A stretch of 64,000 bases of DNA from assembly GCA_030247855.1 (NCBI GenBank), contig JAPDRN010000002.1:186001-250000 (forward strand). Reading direction: 5' to 3'. How positions within the stretch are numbered: the stretch's first letter is position 1; the number at the start of each line of letters is the position of its first letter. Origin of the DNA: Knufia peltigerae. Lineage: Eukaryota > Ascomycota > Eurotiomycetes > Chaetothyriales > Trichomeriaceae. The notes below the pieces were generated by a model. That model did no database searches. It saw nothing but the letters and a program-made list of their open reading frames with translations, and was not told the DNA's origin. Positions 45,701 through 57,354 of the stretch are shown piece by piece. A program made the translations under genes and the position numbers.

Positions 45701-46795
45701 CTTCGTAAAACTTGGAGCGATGCCACAGCCGGTAGTGGTTCTAAGCAAATCAGTCGCAAATCGGACGCTGAAAATGACAGAGACTCGCTTATTAGACTTG
45801 TGAAGATTCGACACGTCTTGATATATTCCAACTACAAAGAGATTGTCGTCCAGAGATACAGGTTGCTTCATCGATCCGCTCAACGACACGTTTCAGAGCC
45901 GGTAGCCGTCGCCATCCCATCGCCATTCTCGAAAGCCCCCGCGCGGTGTACAGCTGGCGCCGCAATCGCTAGCATACGTGGTAGGACAGTTGATCAGGCT
46001 TCAAGGCCAATAGCAATCTGTAGTTAGGCCGTGCCGAACCTGTCATTGTCAAGGAGATCCCCCATATTGTCACAACTCAGACAGCAGGAGCTGATTGTGG
46101 ATTCGATACCGGCTGTTGTCATGTCTGATACCGGCTCCCAGCCGTTGGGGGATGTTAGCGGCATTGATGGCACAATTTTTGGGCCGCGCGGATCCACTTG
46201 CAATTCCTGCCGGGCAAGCCTACCAGGGACACCGAACGTGTCTAGCACGGGCAGTCTGAAAGCTGAGGTCATCTTCTCCAAGATGCGATCGATATTCCCA
46301 TACTTATTTTACCCGCTGAGATGTTTTAGGAAAAGAAGAGGGGACCTTTTGCTTCTGTTCTTCCAGTAGTCTTCACATTCACGTATCTTACGTTGTGCAA
46401 CTAGGCGTAGCCATATTTGACACGGAGTAAGGCGCCCTGAATTTAGGTATTTCTCGAACAGATTCTTGAGGTCTGGTGGCGCTCGGGAATGCTGCGGCCA
46501 CGCTGCCCCGTCGCCAGTTTGATTAGTGCGAAGCCGATGTACCCCCCCCCCCCTTCCCAGGTAGATTTTCCGGGCTCCCCAGGCTCCCTTAGTACTTCAA
46601 GGTGCATAACCTAGGTCACTCACGATGGTGCACGGGCCCCCCCTTGCCCGCGTGTCGACCTCGTTTGCGGAGATGCCCTGGGCCTCACTATCCAACTTCT
46701 GCACTTGACACACCCCGCTTGCTTGTGAGATCGAAAAGCCTGGGAGAAGGTACATAGCTGAGCTGCCTTCATTTCAGCTATTACATGACTTCGAG
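45701..46795. promoter_or_regulatory. Divergent promoter region, BVMO-3 / TF-B
   Basis: About 1.1 kb between the two start codons, the largest promoter in the core. It has a run of 12 cytosines at 46542-46553. A 112-codon frame at 46031-46369 has no recognisable family and overlaps the expected regulatory DNA, so I do not call it a gene. Confidence 0.45.
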
Positions 46796-49003
46796 ATGAC
46801 CGCGACCGGGATTCAATGGCCGCAATTCCCTGTGCAGAATGGAAAGAGAAAAAGAGCAGGTCTCGCCTGTACTGCTTGCCATGTCAAAAAAGTAGGCTTT
46901 TTCTCTAGAGTATACGGTCTTGGTATTGATTGCGCCTTGTCGCAGACACGATGTGATTTGGAAATCCGAAACACTCAGGGCCACGATAAATGTTCGCCAT
47001 GTTCCGCTGCAGAGAAAGAATGTTGGTGGGTTCTCTTCAAAGGCCTTGTCGCAACGCGACACGGGTGATCCTGGAGAAGTAATACTTACAATCAATCCCA
47101 TAGTCCTCGTCCGTCCAAACGAGACCGACTTCGGCTCATGCATACACCTTCAAGACTGTTGCCACAGTTGATGCACACCACACAGTATAATTTGATCCCC
47201 CCGACGTTGACTGATGAGCATGCGAACGACGCAGTAGAAGTGCGGCCAGTCGAAGCAGCAGCGGAGTCGGCTTCAAATGATCCTCTAGGACATCCAGACT
47301 TCGACCTGACTCAGCCGCAACTCCCTGGTGCAGATGGCCAGGGCATCTTTATCATGGGTATTCCGAGAGCATCGCCTGATAACATGTTATCGGTGTCATC
47401 GCTGGCCAGTGCGATTCCGTCTAAGCCAGACCGCATACCAGACTGTTACCCTTCACCGCAACTAACCAAAGAGACCACCTGCGACCATCACTCTGATGAG
47501 CGGATTCCTGCTAGATCGAAGGAACCTGGCTTTCTGAGTCGCATTTCACAGGAGGAATTGCGCCCGCTCTTTGTCGAAACGTTTTTCGAGTACTGCTATA
47601 CATGGTGCCCGATATTCACCGAGGCGAGTGTCTTTCGAGAACTTCAAGAATCTCCCCTGCTTGAGAATGCCATCGCAACTCTAGGCACCAACCTTCGGCC
47701 ACCCATGCTGCCTCACGAGGCTGCACCGACTTATTACGACAGAGCCTGTAAGAAGTTTTACTGCAACGAAGAGCCAAACTTGCTACCGTCGCTAAAAGCC
47801 ATCATGTTGTTCTACTGGTGGGCTCCTCAAGCCCCGTCTGTCATGAATCGTAGTTCGTCATGGTGGTGGACATCGGTGGTCATCAGGCATGCTCAGCAGG
47901 CTGGGATACATAATGACTACAGCCCCAGCCAGCCCGACATAATCAACGACCCTGGATTGCACCGACGAATCTGGTGGACTGTCTTTGTAAGTTGTTCAAT
48001 CTGTGTTGTGTTGTTTGCTTCTCCGATTGACCTGTGATGTGAACAGAGCCGCGAAAGACTTACTGCAATATGTCAAGGCAAGCCATGCATGATCGATCCC
48101 GAAGACTGCGATGTTCCAGAACTATCGCTCGCCGATTTTCCTAACTCGTGTGACAAGAAGAAGGCTGAGGTATTTATCTACTGGGTACGGCTGTGTGCCA
48201 TCATCGGCCGCATTGCAAAAGAGCTGCTAAGATCGGCAAAGCCCAGCCTCCGGGTTCCAGTCTTTCCCACGCAGCTGGCCAAAGAACTGATCATCTGGCT
48301 GCAATCATTGCCTCCGTATTTGCAGCTGCCCATCGGCACCAGCCACACTCTAAAGTACGATCGTGACGTCCATCAACTTCACCTAACCTATCTTGCCATT
48401 GTAGTGGTGCTGCACATCACGAGACCATTGCATTCTCTCTCTGCTCCCAAAGCATTGACCCCGGCCATGGTGGCAGCGTCGTGCATCGCACGCATCCTGA
48501 AAGACGTCCTGATCCGCAGTGATATCCGGTATATGATGCCAATCGCGTGCTGGTACAGCGGCATGGCATTCACCGCGCTGTTACAAGGTTCCAGGACCGA
48601 ACATTTGCGAGACGATGCCAACGCGGACTTGCGCATCATCACAGCCGCGATCAAGAGGCTGAAGGATCTCTGGGGCACCGCGAACATGTATGACAAGGGC
48701 TTTGAGAAGCTGCGAACCCTCAACAAGTCAGTCAGCATGGAGGACTTTCCAAACTGCCACATGATGAACGAGCGATCCGTCAGGCCCATGAATTCTGAGG
48801 AGAGCGCTGTTGGCAACGGCATCGACTGGCTCGAGTATTTCCCGTTTGTAACGAACCAGACAAGTCCGCTGGTAGCCAAGTTGCTCAATCAACAGGACGT
48901 TGATGATTTCCAATGGGATCATTTTGGGGACTTCTCGGCCTTTCAGTTTCAAGCTTTGGTCGAGGATTTTGATAGTTGGGGAGATACTGCCGTGCTTTTT
49001 TAG
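46796..49003 (+). CDS. Zn2Cys6 transcription factor B (paralogue of TF-A)
   Basis: Exons 46796-46891, 46946-47025, 47104-47986 and 48047-49003 give 671 residues. The zinc cluster is ACTACHVKK, TRCDLEIRNTQGHDKCSPCS and AAEKEC, split by introns at the same places as TF-A; exon 2 is 80 nt in both. A basic RPSKRDRLR linker follows. The fungal_trans domain includes FVETFFEYCYTWCPIF, WWTSVVIRHAQQAG, RRIWWTVF and RERLTAICQGKPCMIDPEDC. It should be a nuclear DNA-binding activator of cluster genes. Having two related factors with similar DNA-contact residues suggests shared or overlapping CGG-type sites (inference). Confidence 0.93.
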
Positions 49004-49421
49004 TTGCAAGGCATTTAATTGAACGAAGCAGGGATCTAAGTTCCAGAAATTTCTTGACTCAGCTTGTACATAATATGAAGTAGTACTGTTGGTGGTTGAA
49101 CAGAGGTACAAGAAAGCCTCCTTGGTGCGAAGCGTCTCTCGAGATGCTCGGTAAATGACCCTCAGGTAAGGCCTCCCTTAGGGTTCTCAGGGGCCGAGAG
49201 ATGCCGGGAAAAAAGCCGGGCGGATGGGGCCGAAAGGCATCCAGAGCAGTAGATATAGACTTGCTGTTGGGCGTTGAGAGTGGTGCGACACATCACACCA
49301 TCAAGATCAATATTGTTCCCTTGTTTCTTCCCATCGATTCCAGAAACGGCACATCACCCACAGACGACCTAGGTGCATAAATTGAGGTCCTTTCCCGCCA
49401 TCGACCACTCGATATTTCGGT
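49004..49421. promoter_or_regulatory. Upstream region of the alpha/beta hydrolase
   Basis: This 418-base stretch lies between TF-B and the hydrolase, both plus strand. No coding frame of note. Confidence 0.4.
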
Positions 49422-50570
49422 ATGTGCGATTTCTCCCAGTACGGGGCACCCAGCGAAGAATGGCTCGCCATCGAAGCCACTCAGCCGGCTGCTGGCCCAG
49501 ATCCCGGGATCGCCGAACTCAGGCGCATAACGAACGCGGGCCGCGACAAGATCTCTCAGACTGAGATGGTGGATATGTTAGACCAAATCGACATGCAGGA
49601 CTATTCTATTCCGACCCGTGACAACCAGCATCTTGAGGCCCGAACATATCGCCCTTCGGCGTCAGAGTCCAGACATGATCCTTTACCAACCTACATGCAC
49701 CTGCATGGTGGCGGGTTTCTTTTCGGCACCCTGCAGTCCGAAGATGCCATCTGCTCCCGCATCGCGCTGACCACAGGTGTCATGGTCTTGAACGTCAACT
49801 ACCGCCACACGCCCGAGCACGTCTATCCAACGGCATGGCACGACGGTGAGGATGCGCTGATATGGCTATGTTCCAACGCCGACAGTATCGGTGGCGATCT
49901 GCATCGTCTCGTTCTCGGCGGCGTGTCGGCGGGCGCTTACATCACCGCAGCACTAGTACAGACGGTACTTAGAGGCGAGTTAGCACCAGAAGTCCCGGAG
50001 ACGCTCAAGATCTTAGGTCAGGTGCTGATGATCCCTTGCTTGGTATTCAGTGCCTGCTATGATTCGCAGCTCGCGCAACTGAAGGATCTCAGTGTGTCCT
50101 CTTACGCGCAGGCGTCCAACGCTCCGATTCTCAATATGGAGCGCAAGACGCTGTTCAACAGCCTGCTCCAAGTGACGGCCCCGGACCCGAATGATAGACG
50201 ACTAAACCCGGCGAACGCGACTGCCGAAGAGGTGAAGCGTCTGCCGCCGACCACGCTTGGTATTGCTGGCAACGACCCCCTTCGAGACGAAGGTTTGCTT
50301 TATGGCAAGAAGCTATCTAAGCATGGGTATGTTTTACTGCCTCGAGAGCAAGGCCTTCAGCCCTGCTTCATTAGAGCACATGACTCAATTGACAATCATT
50401 ATAGAGTACCGACAAATATCAATGTCTTCAAGGGACTACCACATGGCTTTCGACGATATGGTAAGCTTCTTTCGGCCTCGGCACATTGGGACAATACCGT
50501 CAACGAAGGGATCAGATGGGCTTTGAGCCACCCGGCTGCAACAAACGAGTTCAGTATCCGTGTGTTCTAG
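49422..50570 (+). CDS. HSL-family alpha/beta hydrolase (esterase/lipase)
   Basis: The oxyanion-hole motif HGGGF is at about 95-99 and the nucleophile motif GVSAGA at about 167-172 (Ser ~169). The acid is likely in AGNDPLRDEG and the histidine in GLPHGF, all as in hormone-sensitive-lipase-type esterases (PF07859). I propose exons 49422-50326 and 50405-50570 (356 residues). The 78-nt intron (GTATGT donor, TAG acceptor) is free of stops and a multiple of three, so unspliced RNA would give 382 residues. Splicing brings SKHG next to PTNINVFKGLPHGF, the family spacing. It is a good candidate to cleave the esters produced by BVMOs (inference). No signal peptide is seen. Confidence 0.9.
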   Translation: MCDFSQYGAPSEEWLAIEATQPAAGPDPGIAELRRITNAGRDKISQTEMVDMLDQIDMQDYSIPTRDNQHLEARTYRPSASESRHDPLPTYMHLHGGGFLFGTLQSEDAICSRIALTTGVMVLNVNYRHTPEHVYPTAWHDGEDALIWLCSNADSIGGDLHRLVLGGVSAGAYITAALVQTVLRGELAPEVPETLKILGQVLMIPCLVFSACYDSQLAQLKDLSVSSYAQASNAPILNMERKTLFNSLLQVTAPDPNDRRLNPANATAEEVKRLPPTTLGIAGNDPLRDEGLLYGKKLSKHGYVLLPREQGLQPCFIRAHDSIDNHYRVPTNINVFKGLPHGFRRYGKLLSASAHWDNTVNEGIRWALSHPAATNEFSIRVF

Positions 50571-50867
50571 GGATGAAGCTGTCACAGTGCGAACCCATCA
50601 CAATTAGTCAGAAACAAACAAGTGGGTACGAAGTGCTAGTATTCAACTCTTTTCGTAAAGGATTTCTACATGAGATTTTTGGTGGTGAACGTACGAGCAA
50701 GATAAAAACTCTAGATCGAGAAAGTGACAAAAGGAACAAAGGCGATATCTTAGCAGGACCTGGATGCCCTTTTTCATGTCCATACATTCTGTCTTTTCCG
50801 CTGACAAGATCCTGTATAAGCAATCCTGAGACATACAGATCTTTGAACTCTGCTTCTGAATTCGTAC

Positions 50868-52685
50868 TCAGTACACGTAGCGGAATTGCTTGTTCTAGAT
50901 GAAAAATGTCAGTAAAGGATCTTTTGTGACACAAGAGTTCAAGAAGGCGAACAGTAACATCCGTGAGATCATCCTCATAAGCGTGCTCGAAAGCTTCGGC
51001 ACCCATGGCATCACGCTTCTTGTTCTCGCGCGTGCAGAGGAAGCGATAGAATATCAGAATAAAAGCGGCCGCGATGGAGGTTGCGACTACAACGGCCCAT
51101 GCTTTCGGGTACCGAGGAGCGTCGGCTGCCTTGAAGAGCAGAGGACCAATGAAGTTTCCTGTGACAAAGAAAGCAGTCAGACAAATTGACCTTGCGTTTC
51201 TCGACCATATACACACGTAGCGAGGTACTTACCGACGCAATAACCAATGTAGAGACCAGCGGATGCCACGGACCGCTTCGTATAGCCCGCAGTGTTTGCG
51301 ACCTGGAGACCCATGATGACGGCATAACTGGCGCCAATGGACGGCAGGATATAGCAAGCAAACAACATGCCCCCGACAGGGTGCAGGGGGAGCTTCCACA
51401 ACAAAAGCGAAGCGAGGGTCGTGATCGCCTGGCAAATACACGCCAGCCAGATCCTCCATTGTGGAATTTTGCGCGCCAGAAAGCCCATGCCGACCATCAT
51501 GGAGCCGGCGTAGACACCGGCAGGCATAAAGAGCAGCAGCGAGTCGAGCGTGCTGAAGCCCAGGCCGTCGATTATAATGGGCAAAAAGCTCGAGATGGGG
51601 CCGTTGGCGATCATGGATAGTAGAGCAAATGAGAACATGAGCCAAAACTTGAGGTCGAGCAGAGCCTCCCTGACCTGTTCCATTTTGAAGTGCGTGTTTC
51701 GCACACCGGAATTGTTTGTGCGCAAACGTGCCACCGCAACGTATCGCTCGCGTTCTGTAAAACCCTTCGCGCGCACAGGATCCGGAGGGAGGATGAAGTA
51801 CAGTAAAACTCCCCAGAGGACGGTAATGCAGCCAGCGAAGATGTACATATATTTCCACGACGACAGGCTGCCGCGGATGTGGCCGAGGGCATAATTGATT
51901 AGGGGAGACACTAAGCCTGAGAAACCAGTCATACTGTACCAAATACTGAAGATGCTAGTTAGCAATGCTATGTGTAGGGAAAGGAAGGAGAAGTCTTATA
52001 CCCCATGCGAAGTGCGGCTTCGTCCTTCTTGTACCATGCGCCCACGATAAGCATGAACATGGGGCTAATTCCAGATTCCAGCGCTCCCAGGAAGAATCGC
52101 TGAGCATACAGGCCCTGGTAGGTGGTGCACACGACAGTCAAGGCAAGACAGACACCCCAAACCACAATCAGAGCCGAAGCCACCCTTTCCACAGGGAATC
52201 GTTGGGCGATGATCATACTTGGCCAAGCTCCTACGATGAAACCGAGGTAGAAGATGGACGAAGACCAAGAGTATCGTTTGCCTATGAGGTTGAGGTCTTC
52301 GACAAGACCGAAGATGGCCTGTTGGTCAGTGTCAGCATACAAACTGTGACAACCAGAACCAGTAAACGCCTACTGCTTGACCCAACATCGACTTGTCGTA
52401 GTATTGGAGGCCATAAGTGATACACAGAATGGGCATGAGTCGCCAGTTGATCTTCCTGCGTAGCTGTTGCTCCTCTTTTGCAGTCCAGGTTTCTTCGCCA
52501 TGGTACTGGGCAATGACCTTGATAGCCTCATCATTATGCACCGTGTCGACCTTCTCCAAGGCGTCCTCGACGACTTCGGTGTTGGGAGACATCTCTGTCT
52601 TATTCGCGAGGACAACGTCACTGGCGGTGTTACTGTGTGTGATCGCCATATCAGAGCTCGAGATGATACTGGGCAAGGAGTCCAA
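50868..52685 (-). CDS. MFS transporter 3 (anion:cation symporter, Dal5-like)
   Basis: Exons 52685-52374, 52318-52002, 51945-51233, 51158-50953 and 50894-50868 give 524 residues. INWRLMPILCITYGLQYYDK is TM1, FFLGALESGISPMFMLIVG and GLQVANTAGYTKR are ACS/Dal5 markers. The last exon is only 27 nt. It supplies NKQFRYVY after DDLTDVT, matching the DLTDFENRRFRYSY end of MFS-1. The donor before it is weak (GTTCGC, or GTTACT six bases earlier). Without this splice the protein would end in unrelated sequence. ATG 52649 is an alternative start. Divergent from cyclase-2. Confidence 0.92.
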
Positions 52686-53400
52686 GGTGGAGGGGGAAAG
52701 ATCTGAGACGTTCCAAAAGACAATAAGGACTGGCTCGCAATTATATGTAGGTCTCAGTCTCTTGGCTCGGCCGTATGAGAGAACGGTGTCAATATCTGCT
52801 CTGGCTCTGCTGGGCTTGCATATTGGACTCGTGGTCTAGACGAAAACCGGGGTCCCCAAGAAACTTACCATACTCGCAATTTGCCCAGTTCCAGGCTAGA
52901 GACGATGAACGTTCGGGAGTCCAAGCTTCGAGCATACCAGGCTACTGCCAAGGTGGAGAACATCCGAATAACTTACCGGTACGACCACAATACAGCCGAA
53001 TGTTACCTACCATGAAACACTCTCTCATATCCACTTTAGCAGCCGTCTTGGATTTCATGAGCTCCCCTCATACTGAGGTTGAATGGAGTTTTCTCCACGG
53101 CCATATGTTGTATGGGGAAGTCCTTCCTACGCAATCCCCTGCCATCGCCGTCGGTTGTTTTTTGGTTCTCAACCGAACTTTGACTACATCCAGCAGCATC
53201 ATCGCTGAGTCGAGGCTGCTTGACGCACCTTGCCGGCTTGGCTAACACATTGCAGGGATGGATAAACATGATGGGAGAATAGACAATGTGGCACAATCCC
53301 TAGCGGCCGTGTGGTCAGGCTTCAGAACTCAGAATAGTCGACAGCGGCCCCGAATCTACACGCTCCTTTCTATCCATATACTTGCTTTGAATATCTGAAA
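52686..53400. promoter_or_regulatory. Divergent promoter region, MFS-3 / cyclase-2
   Basis: This 715-base stretch separates the two start codons. No family resemblance in its frames. Confidence 0.45.
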
Positions 53401-54475
53401 ATGAAGTGGCCAGAATTCAATGAGCTGCCTCTCGACAAGAATGGCCCTCCAGGAAATGCCTGGGGTCTGTTCGGAGAAGATGACCAGCTGGGTCGCCTGA
53501 ACCTGATCACTCCCGACACGGTCAAGGCAGCAGCATTCGAGATCCAGCAGGGCATTCGTGTCTCGCTCGACTGGCCGATTGACAAGCCGACGTTTCCAGC
53601 CTTCAAGCGTCCACGGTTCCAGCACCAGTTGATCAATCTCGCTCCACGGGCAATCAACGATGAGATTTTGACTTTCAATACACAATGCAGCACCCAGTGG
53701 GATGGCTTCCGTCATTATGGTAGGTGTTTTTGTCTCCCGCTGGAAGGACGGGACTAATTAATATTCCACCCAGCATATCAGGACACCGCGCAATTTTATA
53801 ATGGCAATACCCAGAAAGAAATTGACGGCTCAGGTGCACTTGGTATTGATGGTGAGTACTATTCGTTCTATCCCTGATTGACCTTGGCTGCGTGATTGTT
53901 AAATACTCTTAACAGCATGGTCCAAGGCAGGTGGTATCGTGACCCGTGGAATTCTGTTGGACTGGTATGGATGGTCACAGCGCAACAACAAGGCCAAAGA
54001 CCCTTTTGTATCCGGGGCTATTGAGTTCGCCGACTTGCAGCAAATGATCAAGGAACTAAACATCATCATCAAGCCAGGTGATGTCATGTTCTTGCGTACC
54101 GGTTTCGTCGCATCTTACAACAAGTTCTCATCCGAAGAGCAGGAGGAGTTCTCCAAGCAGTCCAATGGTTACCTAGGCTTCGAGGCCAATAGGGCTTCAC
54201 TCAAGTGGCTTTGGGACAGTCGCTTTACCGCCGTTGTCAGCGACTCCCCCAGCTTCGAGCGTTCCCCTATCGCTGGACCTCACAACGAGCCTGGAGTTAG
54301 TGTTCACCAATGGGGACTGGCGGGTTGGGGAATGCCGATCGGTGAGATGTTTGACCTGGAAGAGCTGGCTGAACAGTGTGCCAAGTTGAACCGATATTCT
54401 TTCTTCATGTCGAGCATGCCGCTCAAAGTTCCTAATGGCGTGGCTAGCCCTCCTTGTGCGGTGGCAATTTTCTAG
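53401..54475 (+). CDS. Cyclase-family metal-dependent hydrolase 2
   Basis: Exons 53401-53719, 53774-53851 and 53916-54475 give 318 residues. The blocks are GNAWGLFGEDDQLGRLN, LTFNTQCSTQWDGFRHYAYQ (completed by splicing) and KAGGIVTRGILLDWYGW. PGDVMFLRTGF and the C-terminal PNGVASPPCAVAIF follow. They match cyclase-1 in order. Likely a cytosolic metal-dependent hydrolase acting on a cyclic ester, amide or related bond. The gene structure differs from cyclase-1: intron 1 of cyclase-1 is absent, and an intron inside the WDGFRHY block is present. The two are thus older relatives rather than a fresh duplication. Confidence 0.92.
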
Positions 54476-55020
54476 GTCTAGCTAGCGCTTGGAAATACCT
54501 AGATAGGAATGAATGTACTAGGGGAAAGGATCTCGTCTTTCTCAATCTCGAGGATTTGTTTATTCATTGACATGGTTCCAGAACCAGGCATTTACCAATA
54601 TTCTTCTCTTTCCGAGCCGGAAACTTCGACACTAATCAATTTCACAATGTGAGCGGCACAGAAGCACAGTGGTGAGCAAGCACACCCCGGCTGAAACGGA
54701 TGAAAATGACCCTGGGACGGGAAGTGCGGGGAGGCATCCTGGGGGCCGGTCCACTCTGCCACAGGCCAGTAGGCACTCACCAAATGGCCGAGACCTCAGC
54801 CTTGCCCGGGTTTAGAGAATCCGGCCCAGACCCGGCCGGCTTGGCAATAACTTCTGACCAGCGACGGGGATGGGGATGTTGTTGGCCAAAGAACAAAGGG
54901 CGCACAAGATGTGTACATTTACTCAAACGAATACTAGTCCTTGATATTAGCCTTTGAGCAAGTAACAAGCACAAAGTACTTCTTACCAAAACCACCAAGG
55001 CACAGAGCACAGCAAAGACC
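54476..55020. promoter_or_regulatory. Intergenic region, cyclase-2 to BVMO-4
   Basis: This 545-base stretch is fairly GC-rich in the middle, with several CCGG words near 54800-54840. It should carry the BVMO-4 promoter. No coding frame recognised. Confidence 0.4.
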
Positions 55021-57148
55021 ATGGCCCCTGGTTTGGTGGATGTTTTTCAGGCCGAGGTGCAGCCTCCTTCAGTGGCCTCGGCCAAGAAGGCCGTTGAGTC
55101 GACGACGTTGTCCAAAGGCCCTTATGTGATCCCAGAAGTGCCTCTGGGGGCGAGGCGGCATGTCCGTGTTATATGTATGGGTGCTGGCTACTCGGGCCTG
55201 TTTATGGCCATGATGTTTCGTAAACAGATGGACGACAAGAATGCGGAGTTCACGATATACGAACGCAACGAGGACTTGGGCGGCACGTGGTTTGAGAATA
55301 GGTGCGTAATATATTCAGTGATAGACAGCCTCAGATTTTAAGAATCGTGTGAAGACGAGAATGGTTGACTGACTTCATCACAAAAGATACCCTGGGTGTC
55401 AATGTGATATTCCCGCTCACAACTATGCATACTCTTTTGAGCCAAATCCGAAATGGCCAAATTATTACGCTACATCAGAACAGATCCACGATTACATGAA
55501 AACCACAGCCTCCAAGTACGACGCAGAAAAGTATATGAAATTCCAACACTCAGTTGTCGAAGCTCGATGGGCCGAAGAACCCGGCAAGTGGAAGCTAAAG
55601 GTGCGAGACGAAGCCAGTGGCAATTTAATCGACGACGAGTGCGATGTTTTTATCAATGCTTCTGGTGTTCTCAAGTATGTCTCTTCTTAGACCTTTGAGG
55701 AATAGTCATGCTTACACAGGAGCTTCACAGCAACTGGAAATGGCCCAATATTGAAGGCATCAATGACTTTGAGGGCAGATTGTTGCACTCTGCCCACTGG
55801 GATGCGACATACGATTTCAAGAACAAGAAAGTCGGTGTGATCGGAATTGGATCTTCAGGAATCCAGATAGTTCCTAAGTTAGCTGCTGGTAAGCCTGCAC
55901 GAGACCTCATATTATTCACGCTCATCATGGTAGAGCTCTGGGAATGGCAAACTAAAATCTCTCACAGTCGTGAAATCACTGACATCGTTCGTGCGATCCC
56001 AAACATGGATCTCGCCCGCACCAGGCATCAATGAACCTACAGCGAATGACCCCGACATGGACGAGAAACTTAACTTCAGTCAGGAGACGCTAGAAAGATT
56101 CGAGAAGGATCCCGATTACCTGCTCAACCACCGACGCGCAGTCATGGACCGACGAATCGACAACTTTAAACGAGCCATGAAGGACACCGATGTCCAGCGC
56201 CAGGCACAGGAGATGTTTACCAAGTCGATGACAGCCCGACTGGGGGACAGCGAAAAGGGCCGAAGATTACGCCAAATGCTTCTACCCAGGTTTCCTGTCG
56301 GATGTCGGCGACAGACACCGGGCCCCGGCTTTTTGGAAGCTCTCCTCCAAGAGAACGTCGACACACGGTGGGACGACATTGCCAAAATCACCAAGAAGGG
56401 CATACTGACCAACAGTGGCGATGAGCTGGAATTTGACGCCATCGTGTGCGCCACGGGTTTCGACACGACGTTCCAGCCCAGCATCCCGATCGTGGGCCGA
56501 CGGGGCGTTGACCTGGCGAGGAAGTGGAGGAATGACATGCCCAAGGCGTACTGGGGGATCACGGTGCCGGATTTCCCAAATTACTTTAGTAAGCGCGCGC
56601 CGTCAACCTATCTCAGCATATTTTGCCGCTATGTTTCCTGGACTAGTATCGTTATCAACATCCTGACCCTTGTTTTTATAGGCTTCGTCGGCCCTAACTC
56701 ACCTTTGGCTAACGGCTCATTGATCCTCGCCATTCAGATGACTGGAGTGTACATCTACAAGTGCCTAGAAAAGCTTCAAACCGAATGTTACAAGGCTCTC
56801 GAGATCCGCACCGACGCCAACGACGAGTACAACGAGCACGTGCAGCAGTACCTCGCACGCACCGTGTGGGTGGGCGACTGCCGCAGTTGGTACAAACGCG
56901 GTACCGTCGACGGGCCCGTCGTAGCCATCTACGCCGGCACCTGCTTCCACTTCATGGAGGGACTCAAGAATCCGCGTTGGGAGGACTACGAATTTACGCT
57001 CATGCCGAACGCAACGCGCAACCGTTTCGCGTATTTGGGCAACGGATTCACCGTACGCGAGACGAAAGGCGGCTCGATGGGCGCGACGCAGACGCTCAAC
57101 TTTGACGATTTCTGGACGTTGTTTGTCCTGCCGGAGATACACAGTTAG
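55021..57148 (+). CDS. Baeyer-Villiger monooxygenase 4
   Basis: Exons 55021-55301, 55387-55674, 55731-55888, 55968-56588 and 56682-57148 give 604 residues. Motifs are GAGYSG near residue 55, GGTWFENRYPGCQCDIPAHNY formed by splicing, and the fingerprint FEGRLLHSAHWD. GIGSSG and CATGFDTTFQPSIPIVG follow. It belongs to the same large-BVMO group as BVMO-1 and -3 but is more distant, with introns at other places. The last intron (93 nt) is stop-free and in frame, so retention would add 31 residues. It should produce an ester or lactone from a ketone with NADPH and O2. Confidence 0.93.
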
Positions 57149-57354
57149 ATGCTTCTGGGGACATGTCTCTTACGTTATGAATACCTGAACAGTGGTTGGG
57201 GTTTAGTGCAGAGATACTTATTTGTGAGCCGAGAACCTATGATAAAGATAATCCACAAAATCATTCGTGGACAGGAAAACAACTGGAGCACTGAAGGGAC
57301 GGCGGCTACATGGTAGAAACACTTGAAGTTTAGATAGCGTTTGAATGTTACGAC

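Noticed and set aside
46031..46369. 112-codon plus-strand frame in the BVMO-3/TF-B promoter
   Set aside because: No recognisable family, composition not protein-like, and it fills the expected divergent promoter.
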